A stretch of 64,000 nt of DNA, taken from contig JAQFVV010000318.1 in the NCBI GenBank assembly GCA_028023455.1, positions 312,001 to 376,000 on the forward strand. Direction: 5' to 3'. The DNA comes from Epiperipatus broadwayi (Eukaryota > Onychophora > Udeonychophora > Euonychophora > Peripatidae). Shown one piece after another: positions 9,351-23,904 of this stretch. A program made the translations under genes and the position numbers. The notes beneath the pieces are model-generated. The model saw nothing but the letters and a program-made list of their open reading frames with translations. It searched no databases and had not been told where the DNA came from. Each line of letters begins with the position of its first letter. Within the stretch, counting starts at the first letter, position 1.

Positions 9351-12300
9351 GGTCATAAGGTGGCAAAATGACCGCAGTCCTTTCCTATGGAGTTTTTTTT
9401 ATTGCTCTTCTTGTCAGATAGATGTAGTATTTCTATCTGATGAGAGGCAATTTCTTCTCTTAACCTTTTGTGCTTCCGTATTTGTGTTACATTGAATGCA
9501 TCGATATATCAGATGGATTGACGTTGGTTTAACTGTGAAACTTTGGCCTAAGATTAAATAAGGATAGAATATTTTCTTTTTTAATGCAAATCTGTGTAGT
9601 CTATTCATACTCGACACTCTAAATAAAAATGTATTAAATTTAAGATGGGTATGGGCATTGCATGGATTCGTTAGCAGTTAATTATGTTTTGGTTTCCATA
9701 TTCAGTTAGAATATATAAGTCATCGATGTCAATGCGGCATCTTATGATTAATGCCATTGGGTTTCTTGTATTCTCTCTGCAATTGACGTTATTAATGACT
9801 TTGTATTTTGATCGGTTATATTTATTTTGAAATGTTTTTGACCGTGGAATCTATGCAGCCGATCTATACTCAACATTATAAAACAAACTTTTATAAATAT
9901 ATCTGTGCGAACTTATAAAATTAAAATCTAAAATAAGATTTAAAAATGTAGTTAAATGCTAAAGTAAACATACTAAGATAATAATGCTAAATTATATATA
10001 TATATATATATGCGTAAATAAATGTTTGTGTGTATAATTACTGGCAGTGGCTTATTTTATTCCTTTTTTAATATTGAAATATATCTTAGACAAGAATTTA
10101 TTATAAAATATAAATCTCTGCTATTCCACTGAGCTAGTGAAAATGGGCTAATGACCGGAATCAAAATATATAAAATAAAAAAAATTTTTTTTTTTTACTT
10201 ACGTATCTGTCTACTTTATAAATTTTCTAGGTTCAAATGCCAAGTGGCACCCTGTAGTGTAGATACGTTAAATCTAACTATTCTCCGGATCATTATAATA
10301 TATTAAAAATATTATTGTAAATTATTGTTTAAATGCTATTTCAAATTTTTAATTTAAATTAGTTCTCTATAATGTGTTATTTTATTTAGCATTTTTTTAT
10401 TATTTTGTAATAAAATAATATGAAAATGAGATCAAATTTCAATTTTGGTTTTTAAAAGCCAATAAATATATATACAATTTTTTAAATAATATAAATATTG
10501 CACTAAGTGGTTGTTGATGCTGCTGTTGTTTTCAGAGTTTGTTATGAAATGTGTATGCCAATTTAAAAATCCTTATTTAGACCAGTGAAGAAATGCAATT
10601 ACCTCTCCAAGTCCTCCAAAGACGATATTATTTATCAGGCTTGCCAATATTAGTTGATAAAAATCTAAGATTTTATTTTCTTGATTTACCTTTTATCCAA
10701 TAACCATTAAATACTCATTTATCATTCAATCACTGAATGATTAACTGGTTTTAAAAAAATTCTAAGACAGTTTGGCATCTGAAAATTTTTTAAATTTCAC
10801 TGTGCACAATTTGAATCTTAAGTCCCATAATTCATATAGATGAATGCCAATAATAACTACTTAAAAATTACAACCATATATATATAATCAATAATAGTTA
10901 CTAAGAAGAAAATCATTTTATTGAAAATAGTTATTAAATTGTTTTGTATGAGAAAGACCATAAAAGATCAGTAATAAAATTAAGAATATGTTGTCTATTT
11001 TATTGAGAATAGACTAACCGCTATTAATTAAACTAGCAGAAGAAGTCTTCAACTTTAAATCTCTCTTTTTTAAATGAAGCAAAAATATAAAAAACAATAA
11101 CAAAAATATTAAGAATTCATAACTAATTTTCATTTTTTAAAATGAAAGTGATTTGAAGTTTATTAATTTATTTCTACAATTATTATACATATTACACTTT
11201 TATTAATATTGTTTAAATGTTTTTTTTTTTTTAAATATCAGCCTATTCAAATTTTTTCGAGCTATACAGAAATCTAGTATTAATGGAGGGGGGGGTGAGC
11301 TTTCTATACGATTTGGAATTTTAAAAAGTATATATGAAAAACTGCACATTTGTTTGATATAATATTTATTAAAAATAACCAAAATTATCATTACACACTT
11401 TTATTCTTCAATCATGTCACTTACCGAATTATGACATTGTAATGTATTAAATTTTTATTTGAAGAATGATATAAACTATTATAATGATTTATATGTTCAC
11501 TAGCAGTTATATTATATTCTTAAGCACCAGATAGTTGAACTTCTATTCACAATAGCACTACCTAGTATGAACATTCTGAAATTCACATAGATTACAAGAG
11601 GTGCTGTAGGCAGCATCTTTAGTTTTTCCTGATTAGATATATGCACAACCACAAGTTGTCTAGACCCATGAACTTCTCATAAGAAGTAGTGTTTCCAGCA
11701 CATGAGTATCTTTGATTAAAAGGAAACAAACTAAGCAATTTCCACTATTAAAACTTTTTATTAGTATAGGTGTTAATATATTTTATAAGCATACAAACAT
11801 TTGAATTTTGTTGCTATATTTTTCAAATATGTACAAATTAATTTGAATGTAAAATGTAAATGTTTTATAAAGGCTTTGAGAAGACCCCTAGATTGCATGG
11901 ATGGGATCATATTCCGACATGGCACATCCTCTGTAAAATGATGCACATAATATATAAATTTTTAAATTTAAGTAATTTGATTAGCACAATCCTATAAAAG
12001 AAATAGAAAAAAATATGAGAATAATGCCCCTTGTGTAGAATGTATGAGATAAATGTTGATAATTAATAAAAGATATTAGAATATGATATAAAATCTACAA
12101 AATTTTTATTATAAATTGCAAAAAAGTATTAGTAACTAAGATAATAAAGAAATTAAATTTTTTAATAATCATGTTTTAATATAGTCATTCAGATTTTTAT
12201 ATTTAGTTAAATGGAACTAATTTTCAATTTATTTATGTAAATTATCTTAATAATGATGATGATAACAATAATAAGAAATGTAAATGTATATAATACTGGT

Positions 12301-12370
12301 AGTAAAATATGTTACAATTTTATCACATGACTACAGCTTACACATTGCTATTTCAGAAACATATTCTTTT
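9351..12370. other. Long AT-rich non-coding stretch
   Basis: No supported gene. It includes a short (TA)n run near 9990-10011, an isolated A-box-like TAGCTCAGTGG on the - strand near 10117-10127, an isolated B-box-like GGTTCAAATGCC on the + strand near 10231, and a poly(G) run at 11286-11295. None forms a complete element. Confidence 0.5.
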
Positions 12371-12377
12371 TTTTTTC

Positions 12378-12570
12378 ACTATAATATGCCACATAAGATG
12401 GCAGATGATACTGTTTATTAAATCCCTATCCAGCAGTGTCAGAATCTTGAAATGGTACGTCTGAACCTAGATGGTATAATGTTTCAAGATCCAAAGTCCC
12501 TCACTAATGAAAACCATAAGCTAAAAACTAATCTGGGGATATAGGATAAGATAGCACTGGATATATCCAG
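12378..12570. repeat. Fold-back family fragment 1
   Basis: Shares with the centre and right arm of the fold-back element at 48.86-49.19 kb the blocks AATCCCTATCCAG, GATCCAAAGTCCCTCACTAATGAAAA/GATGAAGG, CATAAGC.A.AAAC.AATCTGGGGATAT and GGAT.AG.TAGCACT. Both ends are diverged. Confidence 0.7.
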
Positions 12571-12839
12571 TAATTACTAAATTTTACATTAGAGAGCATA
12601 GCTGTGATTAAAAATAAAGAATATTCTGCTGAGACAGCAATGTGAAAGCTGGAGTCATGTAATATTTTACTGGTTTTGTATCAATCTTGGCCACAAGATA
12701 GAAATACCTATGGTTGATAAAAAAAAAAACTAATGGTGTCATAATATATTGATAAAGAAGTAATTTCAGATCTACATCACTATACAACAAGTTGGCTTAG
12801 AATGAAAACATTTACATGTTTCAGAAAAGTATATGATAG

Positions 12840-12990
12840 CTGCTAAAAGGAAGGACCATTAAATCCTATAAATCCAGATGCACTGTTCTAAGATTCAAAA
12901 TTTCTCTCTGATAACAAGCTAAAAACTAGTCTGGGAACATTGAATAGAATTGCACTGGATAAGGATTTATTTAACACTATCATTTGACAT
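12840..12990. repeat. Fold-back family fragment 2
   Basis: A second, more diverged match to the same central block: GATGCACTGTTCTAAGATTC, AACAAGCTAAAAACTAGTCTGGG, and TTGCACTGGATA. It lies 280 bp from fragment 1 in the same orientation, so the pair may be a local duplication or two insertions. Confidence 0.6.
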
Positions 12991-14280
12991 CTATACATTA
13001 TTAAAGCTTACATGAGATGATATAGCTATGATGAAAGAAAAAGAGTAAAATATATCTTAATGAAATTGTAGCTTAAAACAAGGAACTAACATGTTAAACA
13101 CCATTTTCTATTATTAATTGTTAAATGAGTGCATTGTTTTGTGAATATTCTTCAATAAAAAGAATTCACAATTGATCAAATGGTATATGATTTTAAACTA
13201 GTCCAAGCATTTATAGATACATTTTAAAAAATAATAGAGAAGTCTTGCAGAAATAATTTAAAAGTTTTATAGTTGTGAAATTTTGATGTACCTGCAATTT
13301 TTTCTAATTCCATAAATTGACAAATATGTAAAATCAATAAATTATATTCTTGTATATACAATCACATATATTCTTATCATTAAATTTGATTTGATATAGT
13401 CTTGATGATGTGATATTCACACAAATATTTAATCTCTTTATATAGATTTCTTATGCAGGCTCCTACTGAGGAGTAGTAAAGAAGGCTTTATTTATTAGAT
13501 TTGACATCTGCCAAGTGATGAGCTTTTTTATTTATTTTCAATATTTGGTTAGTTTTCAACGCAAAAATAGCCAGCTTCTCAATTACTCATTAATACTTAA
13601 TGGCTGCTACAAGCTATGTCTATGCCAAAAAATGATTTTTAGGTCTAATTTAAAATCTATTGTGATTCAAATATCAATGAAAGAAATTGCATATGGGATA
13701 TACTGACTACTATTTTAAGAAGTTTTTCATGTTCATAGGTTTACCAAATAATATTTCAAAAATATGATACAATGATAGGATTTTATTAAATCACTCAAAA
13801 GAGACTTAAATTCTCTGTATTTAGATTATTCTAGAATCATCTACTGTAAGTCTGAATAATAAATAAATTCTAGATGATAGTATAAAAACTGGATAGAATA
13901 CTAAGATCTGACAATGTTATATGATATATGGGTCATACTGTTCTGTGGCAATGCCAGTAATCAGGCCAGCATTTTCATATAGCTAATTAGGCAATTATTA
14001 GAACACAAACTTTGAAGATGGCCATAGTATGGTCCTTAAAAATAATTATTGTTGGGTTAAAAAGTAATCAGTTGTATGTTCTCAAAAATCAAAGCTATTA
14101 ATTTTTGAGAAGAATACCAATAACTGACTTTGCATAAGTGCAAACACCCTAAAACAGATCTTATCTGCTCTCTTAATAAATAAGCAATTGGTTAAAAAGA
14201 TATTTCTTTAATGCACGATTTGATAAGTATAAATTGATTTGCAAATGTGATATAATAATTTGATTCAATTAATCAGAACT
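12991..14280. other. AT-rich non-coding stretch
   Basis: No supported gene; the 63-codon + strand ORF at 13515-13706 has no recognisable motif. Lightly structured sequence between repeat fragments. Confidence 0.5.
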
Positions 14281-14287
14281 TTCTTAA

Positions 14288-14395
14288 CATCACATGATCA
14301 CCATTTCTTACGCTTGCTCATAACTGCTGCATCCATTGATTACTCTGGCTTGCACTGAGTGGTACTACTGTAAAGCGAGTTTTGCCTGTTTAATA
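14288..14395. repeat. Fold-back family fragment 3 (end fused to arm)
   Basis: Begins TCACATGATCACCATTTCTTA, CGCTTGCTCATAACTG, matching 48810-48845, then jumps directly to CCATTGATTACTCTGGCTTG and the arm GAGTGGTACTACTGTAAAG, which match the right arm at 49142-49190. This is what an internal deletion derivative of the 48.8-kb element would look like. Confidence 0.75.
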
Positions 14396-14399
14396 GCTT

Positions 14400-16800
14400 T
14401 CTTAACATTTTTTCATAATATTGCTCAAACATATTTTGCTTAACTGAAAAAAAAAGTTATTTTAAAATAGTAGAAATAAGATTATTATTTAAATTTAGAC
14501 ATTTTATCATCAATAAATATTAAAGTTAGAGGTTTCATATACAATATATTTTTCAATAAAACTTGAATTTTCATATTACTGGCAGGTGTTCTTATAGTAG
14601 AAGCAAGATTAAAATAGATATGACAATAATGGAAAACAGCATTATCACTCTTGGCTTAGGATCAAAGATCCAGGACATTCAAACACATGTCTGAATGGTC
14701 ATAATACTGGGAACAATAAAGTATTTTTTTTTTTGCCAATAAATTTTTTTTTAAAAAATCTATAATTTAACAAGATAAAAATGTTTTTTCTATTTTTGAA
14801 TAAAATCAATTGATTAATATAAATGTAGGTCAAAATCTTTACTAACCAGAGTAAGAGTGGAGACTTATTATTTGCAAGTGAGACAGCAATAAGTCAGGTG
14901 TCAGTCAACTCTAAGAGAAATGACACACAACCATAGAGCACTATAGACCAGAGATCTTAAACATATTCTTTGAATCAATTGTTGAAAGCTTATCTTTAAA
15001 GTTCTCTGAATATCAATTAGTATAGGAAACACTTAAATATAAGAAGCTGTTTCAATCATCTGAAATCATGGATAATTAATAGTAAAATCCAACTTCAAAA
15101 ATCTCAATGTTACATTAAAGCTGATCTGGAAATCATTAATATTTCTTCAGGAAATTCCATACTAAATTTATTCGCAAGCAAATAAATGCAAATCAAAAAG
15201 GAATCCTAAAACCATGAAGTTTCATATTTTACTTAAAAAAAATTAGCACTAATAATTCTTATAATCATTTAGGCATGTATAAAGCCAAGGTTGGCAAGAG
15301 AGAAAGTTTTATAATGCTAATTAAAATATAATAGGGTATAACTTATTCTTTATTTGAAATTAACATCTAGTAAATCAAATAACGTTTAGGTAATAATTTA
15401 TAATTTCCCAATATTTATATATTTAGTTGAGTGAGAATATTGTTCCAAAGACCAATATTGTTCAGGAAAATAATATTTCACAGATATATTAATTAATTAT
15501 TGATTTCTTAACGTTAACACGCATTTGTAATCTAAAGATTTTAAGTATTAATTTTCTGTACAATTTTATATTTATTGTGTAAATAGCCAGGTCTTATATT
15601 TCTAGTTTTATTTCATTCATTAAATTTTTTAAATGTTGATTTTTTTTTTTTAATTTCTTGCTCTTTACATTTCATTATTTATTTTATCACTATGACCTTC
15701 ACATGCATTTTTGCTGAGACTGGACTGAAATGTAAATAGAAATACAAAAAATAAAATATTGCTCTAAATAAATATACTTCTTTTCAATTACTTACTTGCA
15801 AGACAGTTAGTTACTGTATTATTAAATTAATCATTAGATCATTAAAAGCAATAAATTCATGTACATTAAACCTACCCCAAAATTAAGGCTTATTATACTA
15901 ATCCATTACATATTTGGAATTTTAAATATATAAGAATAGTAATCTATCTATTGCTATATGTATCCACACATGTATACTTATAATTATTCAGATCATTTAT
16001 TCTAGTATATGTAGTGGTCTAATGCATGGAATTCATAATATTCAAACATTATTCTTAAGTGCTGAATCACAGTTAAAAAGTAATATTAATAATTTGAAGT
16101 AAGTTTAAAAAAACAAGCTAAAAAATACCAAGAGTAAATTTTATTAAAAAGCCAAAAAGAATAATAATTGAGGCAAAAATAACTGATGGAAGATGTGTGA
16201 AGAATATTTTACAGAAGGTAAGATGGACTGCCGAAAATTCTTGGAAATTATTTAATTATAGTAAAATATCCAATAGTGAAAAAACATCATCAGTGAAAAT
16301 CAGATGTTATCTATAAGAGAAATTGTGAGAATAAAAAAAAAATAACTAAAGGGAGTGATTTCTAGTTACAGATTTTGAAAAATTAACAACATGAGTGCAA
16401 CACCAACAAACTCAATGACAATTTATACAGTGGTTTTCAAATTATAAGCACAGTTACATTTTCTTTAAAGTTTATGATAAAATTAAAATGCTAATATCAA
16501 ATAATGGTGAATTGCCACCAATGAGTTGAAAAGTAGTATCACTTGGTTTGTAGCTTTCTATTTCTGCGCTGAATCAACCTCCCTATAAGCAGAGAATTTA
16601 ACAGACATTTAATTGTTCATTAAAAACCTTTAATTTAATAAAACTATTACTATATATTATTTTATGTGTGTGTGTGTGTTTTGTACATTATGTTTACAAA
16701 CTTAGAAACAGGTTTGTTATCAGTGTACTCTAAAAAAATGGAAAAGATATTCAAAAAGCTGATTTAAAAAAAAACTGTTCTAATGTAATTCTTATTTCTA
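14400..16800. other. AT-rich non-coding stretch
   Basis: No gene, RNA or bounded repeat recognised, apart from a short (TG)n run at 16666-16680. Confidence 0.5.
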
Positions 16801-16807
16801 TTATAAC

Positions 16808-16912
16808 TACATATATCAGTGTTATAAGATAGTGTGGAGAGTGGTGGGTCGTGTGAAAGTCTGTGCTCATATACCCTATATATTACATATATAAACACAG
16901 GTATTTAATAAA
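16808..16912 (+). repeat. Dispersed ~300-bp repeat, copy B (3' third)
   Basis: Matches the 3' part of copies at 4.9 and 59.55 kb: ATATCAGTGTTATAAGATAG, GAGAGTGGTGGGTCGTGTGA, AAGTCTGTGCTCATATACCC, then TATTACATATATAAACACAG, which is shared with 59607-59626. It carries only the terminal segment, as expected for a 5'-truncated retroposon copy. Confidence 0.78.
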
Positions 16913-19900
16913 CCTGTGTGTTTCAGTTATTATATAACTACATATAGTTTACTGAATATTATGATATGCAAAAATTATCATTATTTGACCACAATAAGCA
17001 GTATCATTACAACTGACATGTTTTTCACATTATATGAAAAAATATAAAATTGATATTTATTATAATAAACAGTTTCAAATACATTTTAGCCATGAATGCA
17101 GTACTCATGGTAGTACAACATCTCTCCCAATTATGATGCATAGCATATGATATTACAATTGTTTTTGTTTTTTTAAGTCACTATATTGACACTCATTTTA
17201 TGAAACCAGATTAATTGGGGCCCTTATAATCTTATTAACAATATTTAGATCCCATGAGAACACTAATATTTGGATGGTTCACTAAATTGGCTAGAAGCCA
17301 ACTACTTGAAATAAGGTGAACTTTAATCATTATTATTTATAATAGTAATAAATTAACAATTTTACACTGTTGTATAGCATCTTTTTTGGGACTTAACTTT
17401 ATTTAGATTGTATTCAAAGTGAAAAGGAACTCCTAAGGAAAACTACTAGACAGTTAAAATGAAGAAAAAAACAAAACAAAAGGCATCGAAAAAAAATTAA
17501 AATTTGGTCACCAATTAATGATATTCAATGTAAATAAATTAAATAAACAATAATAAAATAAGAACTGAAATTAAATTCGAGTCTACTTGGGATTTGATAA
17601 ATATTCATAGTGTTACTAAACTTATATTAAACTCTAGGTCATAGTTTTAGCAGACGGAAATTCTATCTACTGCGTTACAAAGTCCTTTTTATCGGTGCTT
17701 TTTTAGTTAACACCAATTTTTAAAAAAATCGAATGTTCAATTGAACGTCCAGTTTTTTTTCTTCTTTTAAACGTATGCTTAAAATGAATAAAATTTACTA
17801 TCATTCATTGCTTCTAATAATTAAAGGAAATTTTACCGGATATAAAAAAGTAAATTTGAAAAAAAAAATATCTTGACAGGAAATCTATTGTACTTTTTAA
17901 ATACTTCTAAAGTGACAGGAGATGCTGAACTTATTCTAACCTCAATACTCTCGCCACTCTTTTAATATTATTATTAAAAAGAATAAGCATAGTACAAAAT
18001 TATCATTACAAAAATCTATATTAAATTCAAACAATATACCGTAAATGAAATTAATATTTCCTGTATGTGTAAATGATTCCAACAATTATTTCACTTTTCA
18101 TTTGTATTACTTTTATTTATGTTTTGAAAAAGCATTATTTGATTGATGTCTTAACAAAACATTCAAAGTGAAAAAAAATATTGAAGATACATTTTAGCAT
18201 GTGTAATGCCATTGGACAAAAAAAAAAAAAAAGGATACAAATTGATCGAAAAAGTAATTCGATGCGTTACGTGAGGGCCAGAGTATGAATCAGACGTATC
18301 TATTGAAAAATAGTCTTACGAAAAAAAAAAGTACTAAATTTTTTTATAGACTTTTCTGACTAATGCAATGAATTGATTTTTCCATTAATTTGTATTTGTG
18401 CTTTTTTTCGGTGACATTTATATTCATTACATATATATTCACATTGAATATTTTGTTAAGACATCAGATGATATTCTTTCAAAACATCTAATCTATGAAA
18501 CCAACAAAATCAATTCTAATCAGATACTTTCTTGAAATCAATAAAGCAAGCAACTTTTTATATTTAAGATAATACCCGTCTTAAATAGCTCAAAACAGAG
18601 CAAAGACTTCTACAAAAGCTCTACAAAGGAAAAAGCGTAGTAAGACTTTTCAGTATTATTTTCTTTCATTCTTGTTTTAAATAATAATCAAATGATTTTT
18701 ACTCACAAATCAGATAACATTTGAACACCAAAAACAACAGTCGTGAGCTATGATTTGTGAACCTTAAACTCTCAAGTTCACCACTTTATCGCTGCACTAA
18801 ATTATGGGGTCATGCTTGCTTTATCCACTGTCTAAGAATGGCTACTTTAAAGAAAAAATCCTATGCCTGTTTTGAATCAGAAAAAAAATGTTACAAGTTA
18901 CATTCAACCTGGATTCAAATTTTAAGAAATGGTTATGACATGATGTTTTAATTATTCTAACGAGACCTTAATAAATAAATATCATTCATTGAAGCATTTT
19001 TTTTATTGAAGCTATAATTACAGAATTACTAAAGTCTATTATATATAATGGATATATAAACTCCTAACTGAAGTTCATAAGGTTGGAGATCCTAATTAGT
19101 TGAATAGTTTGCAACTGAAAGCAGCAGCAATTAAAATGGTAATGTAAAATAGATTTATTAATGACAATATACTTTTAAAACTTATCCATCATGTAAAAGA
19201 GAAGATATTTGCTTATATTCATTTTGTATATATATATTGCTTTGCAGAAATATATATATTGATTTTTATTTCGTATCTAAAATAATGGATGATTTTATTA
19301 CAAACTGCTTAATGTTCCAAAATTTTAATTTCAACTTTAGCATTGACTACATCCTTTAGATCTTAAATTTTATTTACATTGTTTTCATTTTGATATTTTT
19401 TATTATTATGTTTGTGTTCATGTAATAAAACATCACCTTTATTAAAAATAAAAATCATTGCATTTTTAATGAAATAAAAAAGACTGCCAAGCATAGCATA
19501 AAACAGTGTTTGTTGTTACAAATTAACAATGTGCAAGTAAATCGTCGAAAGAGACTTGAAAAATGTAAAATTAAAAATAATAAACAAACATATGTCAACA
19601 AAATCCTGGCTTTTTAAATTTTTTTTTATTTTTAAAAAACTTGAATTCTGGGCAAAATTATATTTTATCATGGCAAAAGATTATAATACTCGGTTATTAA
19701 AATTAAACTTATATATTTAATTCTTAATATAGAAGTAAACTGAAGTAGTATAGGATAATAATTGGAATTTTTTAAAAGAGAAAAACATTAAAACTTAAAA
19801 AGAAAACAAATGAATCAAAAGAAAGTACATATCCTGAGAAGTTCACTGCATGTATATATATATATGATTAGAGCATAATTATATTTGAGATTAATACGAA

Positions 19901-21760
19901 AGCAACAAGTTAAAGTTATAAATCTTTATTAACAAATAACAACTGAGACAAGTTTGGCTGTTAATTGAAAATAAATAATGCAAAAAGAATTAAAATATAT
20001 TTTCATTGTAGCATTTGATGACCAACATAAAACATGATATCCTAATTATTGTTGTGTGACCATTTTATGATAGCTTTGATTAACATATTTGCAGTTAGAT
20101 TATTTCTCTTGTATTCTTCTTTAATGATTAAGCATATTGGTAATTTTATTCTGGGATTATATCTATTTGTGAGTCAATGGAAAGTTATATATACTTGACA
20201 CTTGTTTTCCAGATGAAATAATGTTTATAGAATAATAGCTAATACTTATTTCAAGTTTTTAATTAATCTCTATCTGTCACTTGGGTCTGATTTAGCTAAT
20301 TTACAACATTTTTTCCCTTTAATGAAACCACTGAAGTTGTGGTATTGTCTTTTATAATATAATTTGATTCTTATTCTTGCACTTCTACTATAATTGTTTT
20401 CACTGTTGATATATCTAATTTTTTTCAATGATATCAGAATTGACGTTTTATGAACCAGCTTTTCTTCTTAACTTCTGAAGTGGTTTATTTGCTTATGTAA
20501 TTACTCTCAATTATTTTTTTATACTAATGGAATTAAAAATTTTCTTTGATTTTTTATAATAAATGTCTTGATTTTTTTTTGTGTGTGTGATGATTTTAAG
20601 AATTATATACTGTACTTGATGAAGAACTTTAGTATCTATTTGAAATTGGTTAAAAGACAGATCTGAAAGTTAATCTCTTTGTATTGTTTTGCATTGATAA
20701 TTAATACATGGTTTATAAATATTTCAGGTAGTAATTAATCTATAAAAATTCATTTTAATAATTTTTAGTCTTGGGTATAGAGTTTCAGTGAACAATCAAA
20801 GTTTGTGTTAATTTGTAAATTTATTATACAGGTAGCTTTATAACTAGTGGGAATTTGATTCATCTGAGTTTAGTGAATTGTTTACTTTGATCACAGAATA
20901 TCTTAAATGGTTTAGCAGTCATGATTTACCAAATCTAATGATTTTTGGTTGAAACAGAAAAAGATGAAAGAGTCCATCCTGTCTTCTTTATAATTTTCAA
21001 CATGGTTCATCTATTTTGTATATTTACATTTGCTTTATTTTTTCTAATTACTTTTTGAGCTAATAGAGGAAGTTGATCCAGAATCAAGCTTTATTATTAG
21101 AAATATACTGTTTATTTTAATTTGGATGCTAAAAATTGTATTCACATTATTTAAACACATAACATGGTTTATTTCAACCCTATCTTTATGGGTTTTAAGG
21201 CCTAACCTTTTCCCCTTGTATTATTTATCTTACTCTTTTTCATTTTGGTGAAATGACAGTTTCAATATGTTCAGTATAATTGCAGTATGAAATTGATTTG
21301 TGAGACAGGTATGTTAATATATAAAACAATATTAGTAATGTCTCATCAGCAGTTGCTATATTCAAGGAAGATGAACTACTTCAGAGTCAAAAGTAGTACT
21401 AGGGTTGCTATTTTAGGAATTTTCATCATAAGCTTTGACCTTTGCTATCACATATGATACATTTTGGATTATGTAAAATTTGTCTATGATAATGTGTATG
21501 AAAATTGTTGTTTTTATTATATAATTATATATCAGTATTATATAAATTTATTAACAATAAACTTATATTTAGAAATTAGTTACACTAATTAGGAAAAAAC
21601 TACAAATTGTAACATCTGTATTTATTTAATTAATAATTAATTTTATTATGGAAAAAAGTTGAGTTATATAACATAAAACTATAAAATATTTTTATATCAA
21701 TAACATTGCATGGTTTTTTATCATTTACTACTGCTTTCACTCTACTCTAAAGTCATTTAC
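16913..21760. other. Long AT-rich non-coding stretch
   Basis: Nearly 5 kb without any feature I can support. The only ORF of note (18757-18951, +, 64 codons) is motif-free. Homopolymers and (TA)n are scattered throughout. It could be intronic or intergenic. Confidence 0.5.
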
Positions 21761-21764
21761 TGTT

Positions 21765-22050
21765 ACTGAATAGGACTAGATGGTATAGTGCTACAAAATC
21801 TCCATCTTGAGATTGCTCAGTTTTTGCCTTTTGCATTTGTCAATAAATAATAGAATTCAAAGCTGGACCTAATTCACTTATGGCAGTCATTTGTAATAAA
21901 AGGAGTGAGACATGATAATTTGAGTGAAAGTATAATAATTAGAATATACAGTATCAACTTTCTCCATACAATATCACCACCTAGTGTAAGTCATAGTAAT
22001 CAATGGATTCTAAAAGATTATTGTATCAAATTTCCTATCAGGTGTCTAAC
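21765..22050. repeat. Fold-back family fragment 4 (diverged)
   Basis: The segment 21961-22050 aligns with the left arm of the 48.86-kb element: CTCCATACA, AGTAATCAATGGATTCTAAAAG and CAAATTTCCTATCAGGTGTC against CTCCATACA, AGTAATCAATGGATGTCAGAAG and AAAATCCCTATCTAGTACTAGTC. The flank 21770-21850 may be the facing arm, but that is uncertain. Confidence 0.5.
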
Positions 22051-22129
22051 CTTCTGGCATCCATTTATTACTATGCCTTACTTGCATTAGGTGGCATTAT
22101 ATTATTGTATAAATTTTAAAAATTGCGCT

Positions 22130-23540
22130 TTTCACAAAAAAGTGAAGTTTAATTCACCTTTTTACGTAGAGTGCAATTAAAACTTACCACTCAAAGGTGA
22201 AGTAAAAACAAAGAATTAATTTCAATTATTGTATAAAGAAAATTGCCACTGTGTTAACAGATTGTGTAAGCATAAGAAATAATGTTTTTGTGATGTTACA
22301 GTGTTTTAATGATTAAAATACCCATCTTTCATCCTGTTTTAATTGGCTACAACAAACTACTGAAGAACAGACATTAATGTGTAGTGACTTTTTAACCAAT
22401 GCGGAGAGGAGGCTAAATTGTATATTTAAAATTTTTGAAATATTTTTCTTTAATGAATCTGATTAAAATACAGTAAAAATATAGAGCTCTTATAAGTACT
22501 TTTTTGAAAAAAATTTGGTTCAGCTTAATATATAAAAAATAAAATACTAAGTTGGCTGTGCATTATCTAACTTGGAAAAAAAAAATCTTAGATTCATTTA
22601 TAATTGGAAAAATATTCATTGTTCATTTGGCTTAAAATCACACATTAGGCCTGAACATAATAAAAAAAATGTGCTAATTGTTATGCCACAAAGACCATTT
22701 TTAATTTTTTAAATGTTATAGGAAATGTATTAAAGTTTGAATGTAGCTCAAAAATGCTATAACAGATTGCGCTAAAGCTCATTAAAGATGATTATGATTT
22801 TTACCTTGTCATTATCTAGTGTCCAGTATGTTGTGTGCAATTTATATCATGCTAGAGTAGTAAATTGGAGAATTAAAGATTTCTAAATTGATTCCTAACT
22901 AATAAAGGTAAAAAAATTTTTTTTACTTTAGTTAACTGGTTGAAATTGGGTTCAACCTGCTATTTGAACATCAAATAACTTTCTGAGAAATTAATGTATG
23001 ACATACTGAAATCTACTATAACAAATGCTTCCATAGTGATAAATTGTACAATGACAACTTTTCCTTATCAGATTAAGATTTATATAATGAAAGCAAATGT
23101 TATGATGAACATTAGAACAGCAGACATCTTTGTTGCATTTTGTAAGACAATTTTGTTTACTAACTTCTTTATTTGTACTTTTACAGTGAAAACACTATGT
23201 ATATAGAGATTTTTAATACTATGTGTATAAAATAATTTAGAAAGTTGATTATTATTGCTGAGAAGAAAAAAAAATTCTAAATGAGAAAATATTAAATGTC
23301 AGAAATCTAAGTTCCTGAATATACAATTACTATCAACAAATGCAAATCTTATTACGAATTCTTTCTATTAATATAGCATGCAAAAGCACAAGACTTTTTA
23401 GAGTTTTTCCATTTTAGCACTGTGATTGAAGAATTGCATCATTTCAGTTTGTATACATTATATTTTTTGCTTTTCAACTTTATGTGTAAAGTTAAAAAGA
23501 AAACTTACATTAAAATAAACACTCCTCCCTCCCATATCTT
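22130..23540. other. AT-rich non-coding stretch
   Basis: Contains a small inverted repeat (TTCACCTTT at 22162-22170 and AAAGGTGAA at 22194-22202) but no bounded element, and no convincing ORF. Confidence 0.5.
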
Positions 23541-23688
23541 TATACAATATAGCAGTGGTGGCGAACCTTTTTACGGTGCGTGACAAAAATTTCCAAAAAA
23601 TATTTATTGAATGATTGGTGCGTCATATAGTTATTAAATCAAGATATAAACAATTAAATTATTGCAGTTTTTTTTAAGTTTATAAAAC

Positions 23689-23690
<2 letters not shown>

Positions 23691-23756
<66 letters not shown>

Positions 23757-23757
23757 T
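23691..23757. repeat. (AAT)n microsatellite
   Basis: About 22 near-perfect AAT units inside the hAT element's left non-coding part. Confidence 0.97.
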
Positions 23758-23904
23758 AAACCAAATTTCTAAATAAGTTAAATACAAGCGAACAATATTT
23801 ATTTAGAATAGCACACGTTGAATAAAATGTAATAGTAAAAGATTAATGGTAATTAATTTTTTTTTTGGAAGTAAACATATAAAATCAATATAAATAGATA
23901 TTAT

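Noticed and set aside
10104-10250. A-box TAGCTCAGTGG (-) and B-box GGTTCAAATGCC (+) near each other
   Set aside because: They are on opposite strands and no cloverleaf can be built.
23691-23757. Regularly spaced repeats as a CRISPR-like array
   Set aside because: Simple trinucleotide repeat; no spacer structure anywhere in the window, and the DNA is eukaryotic.
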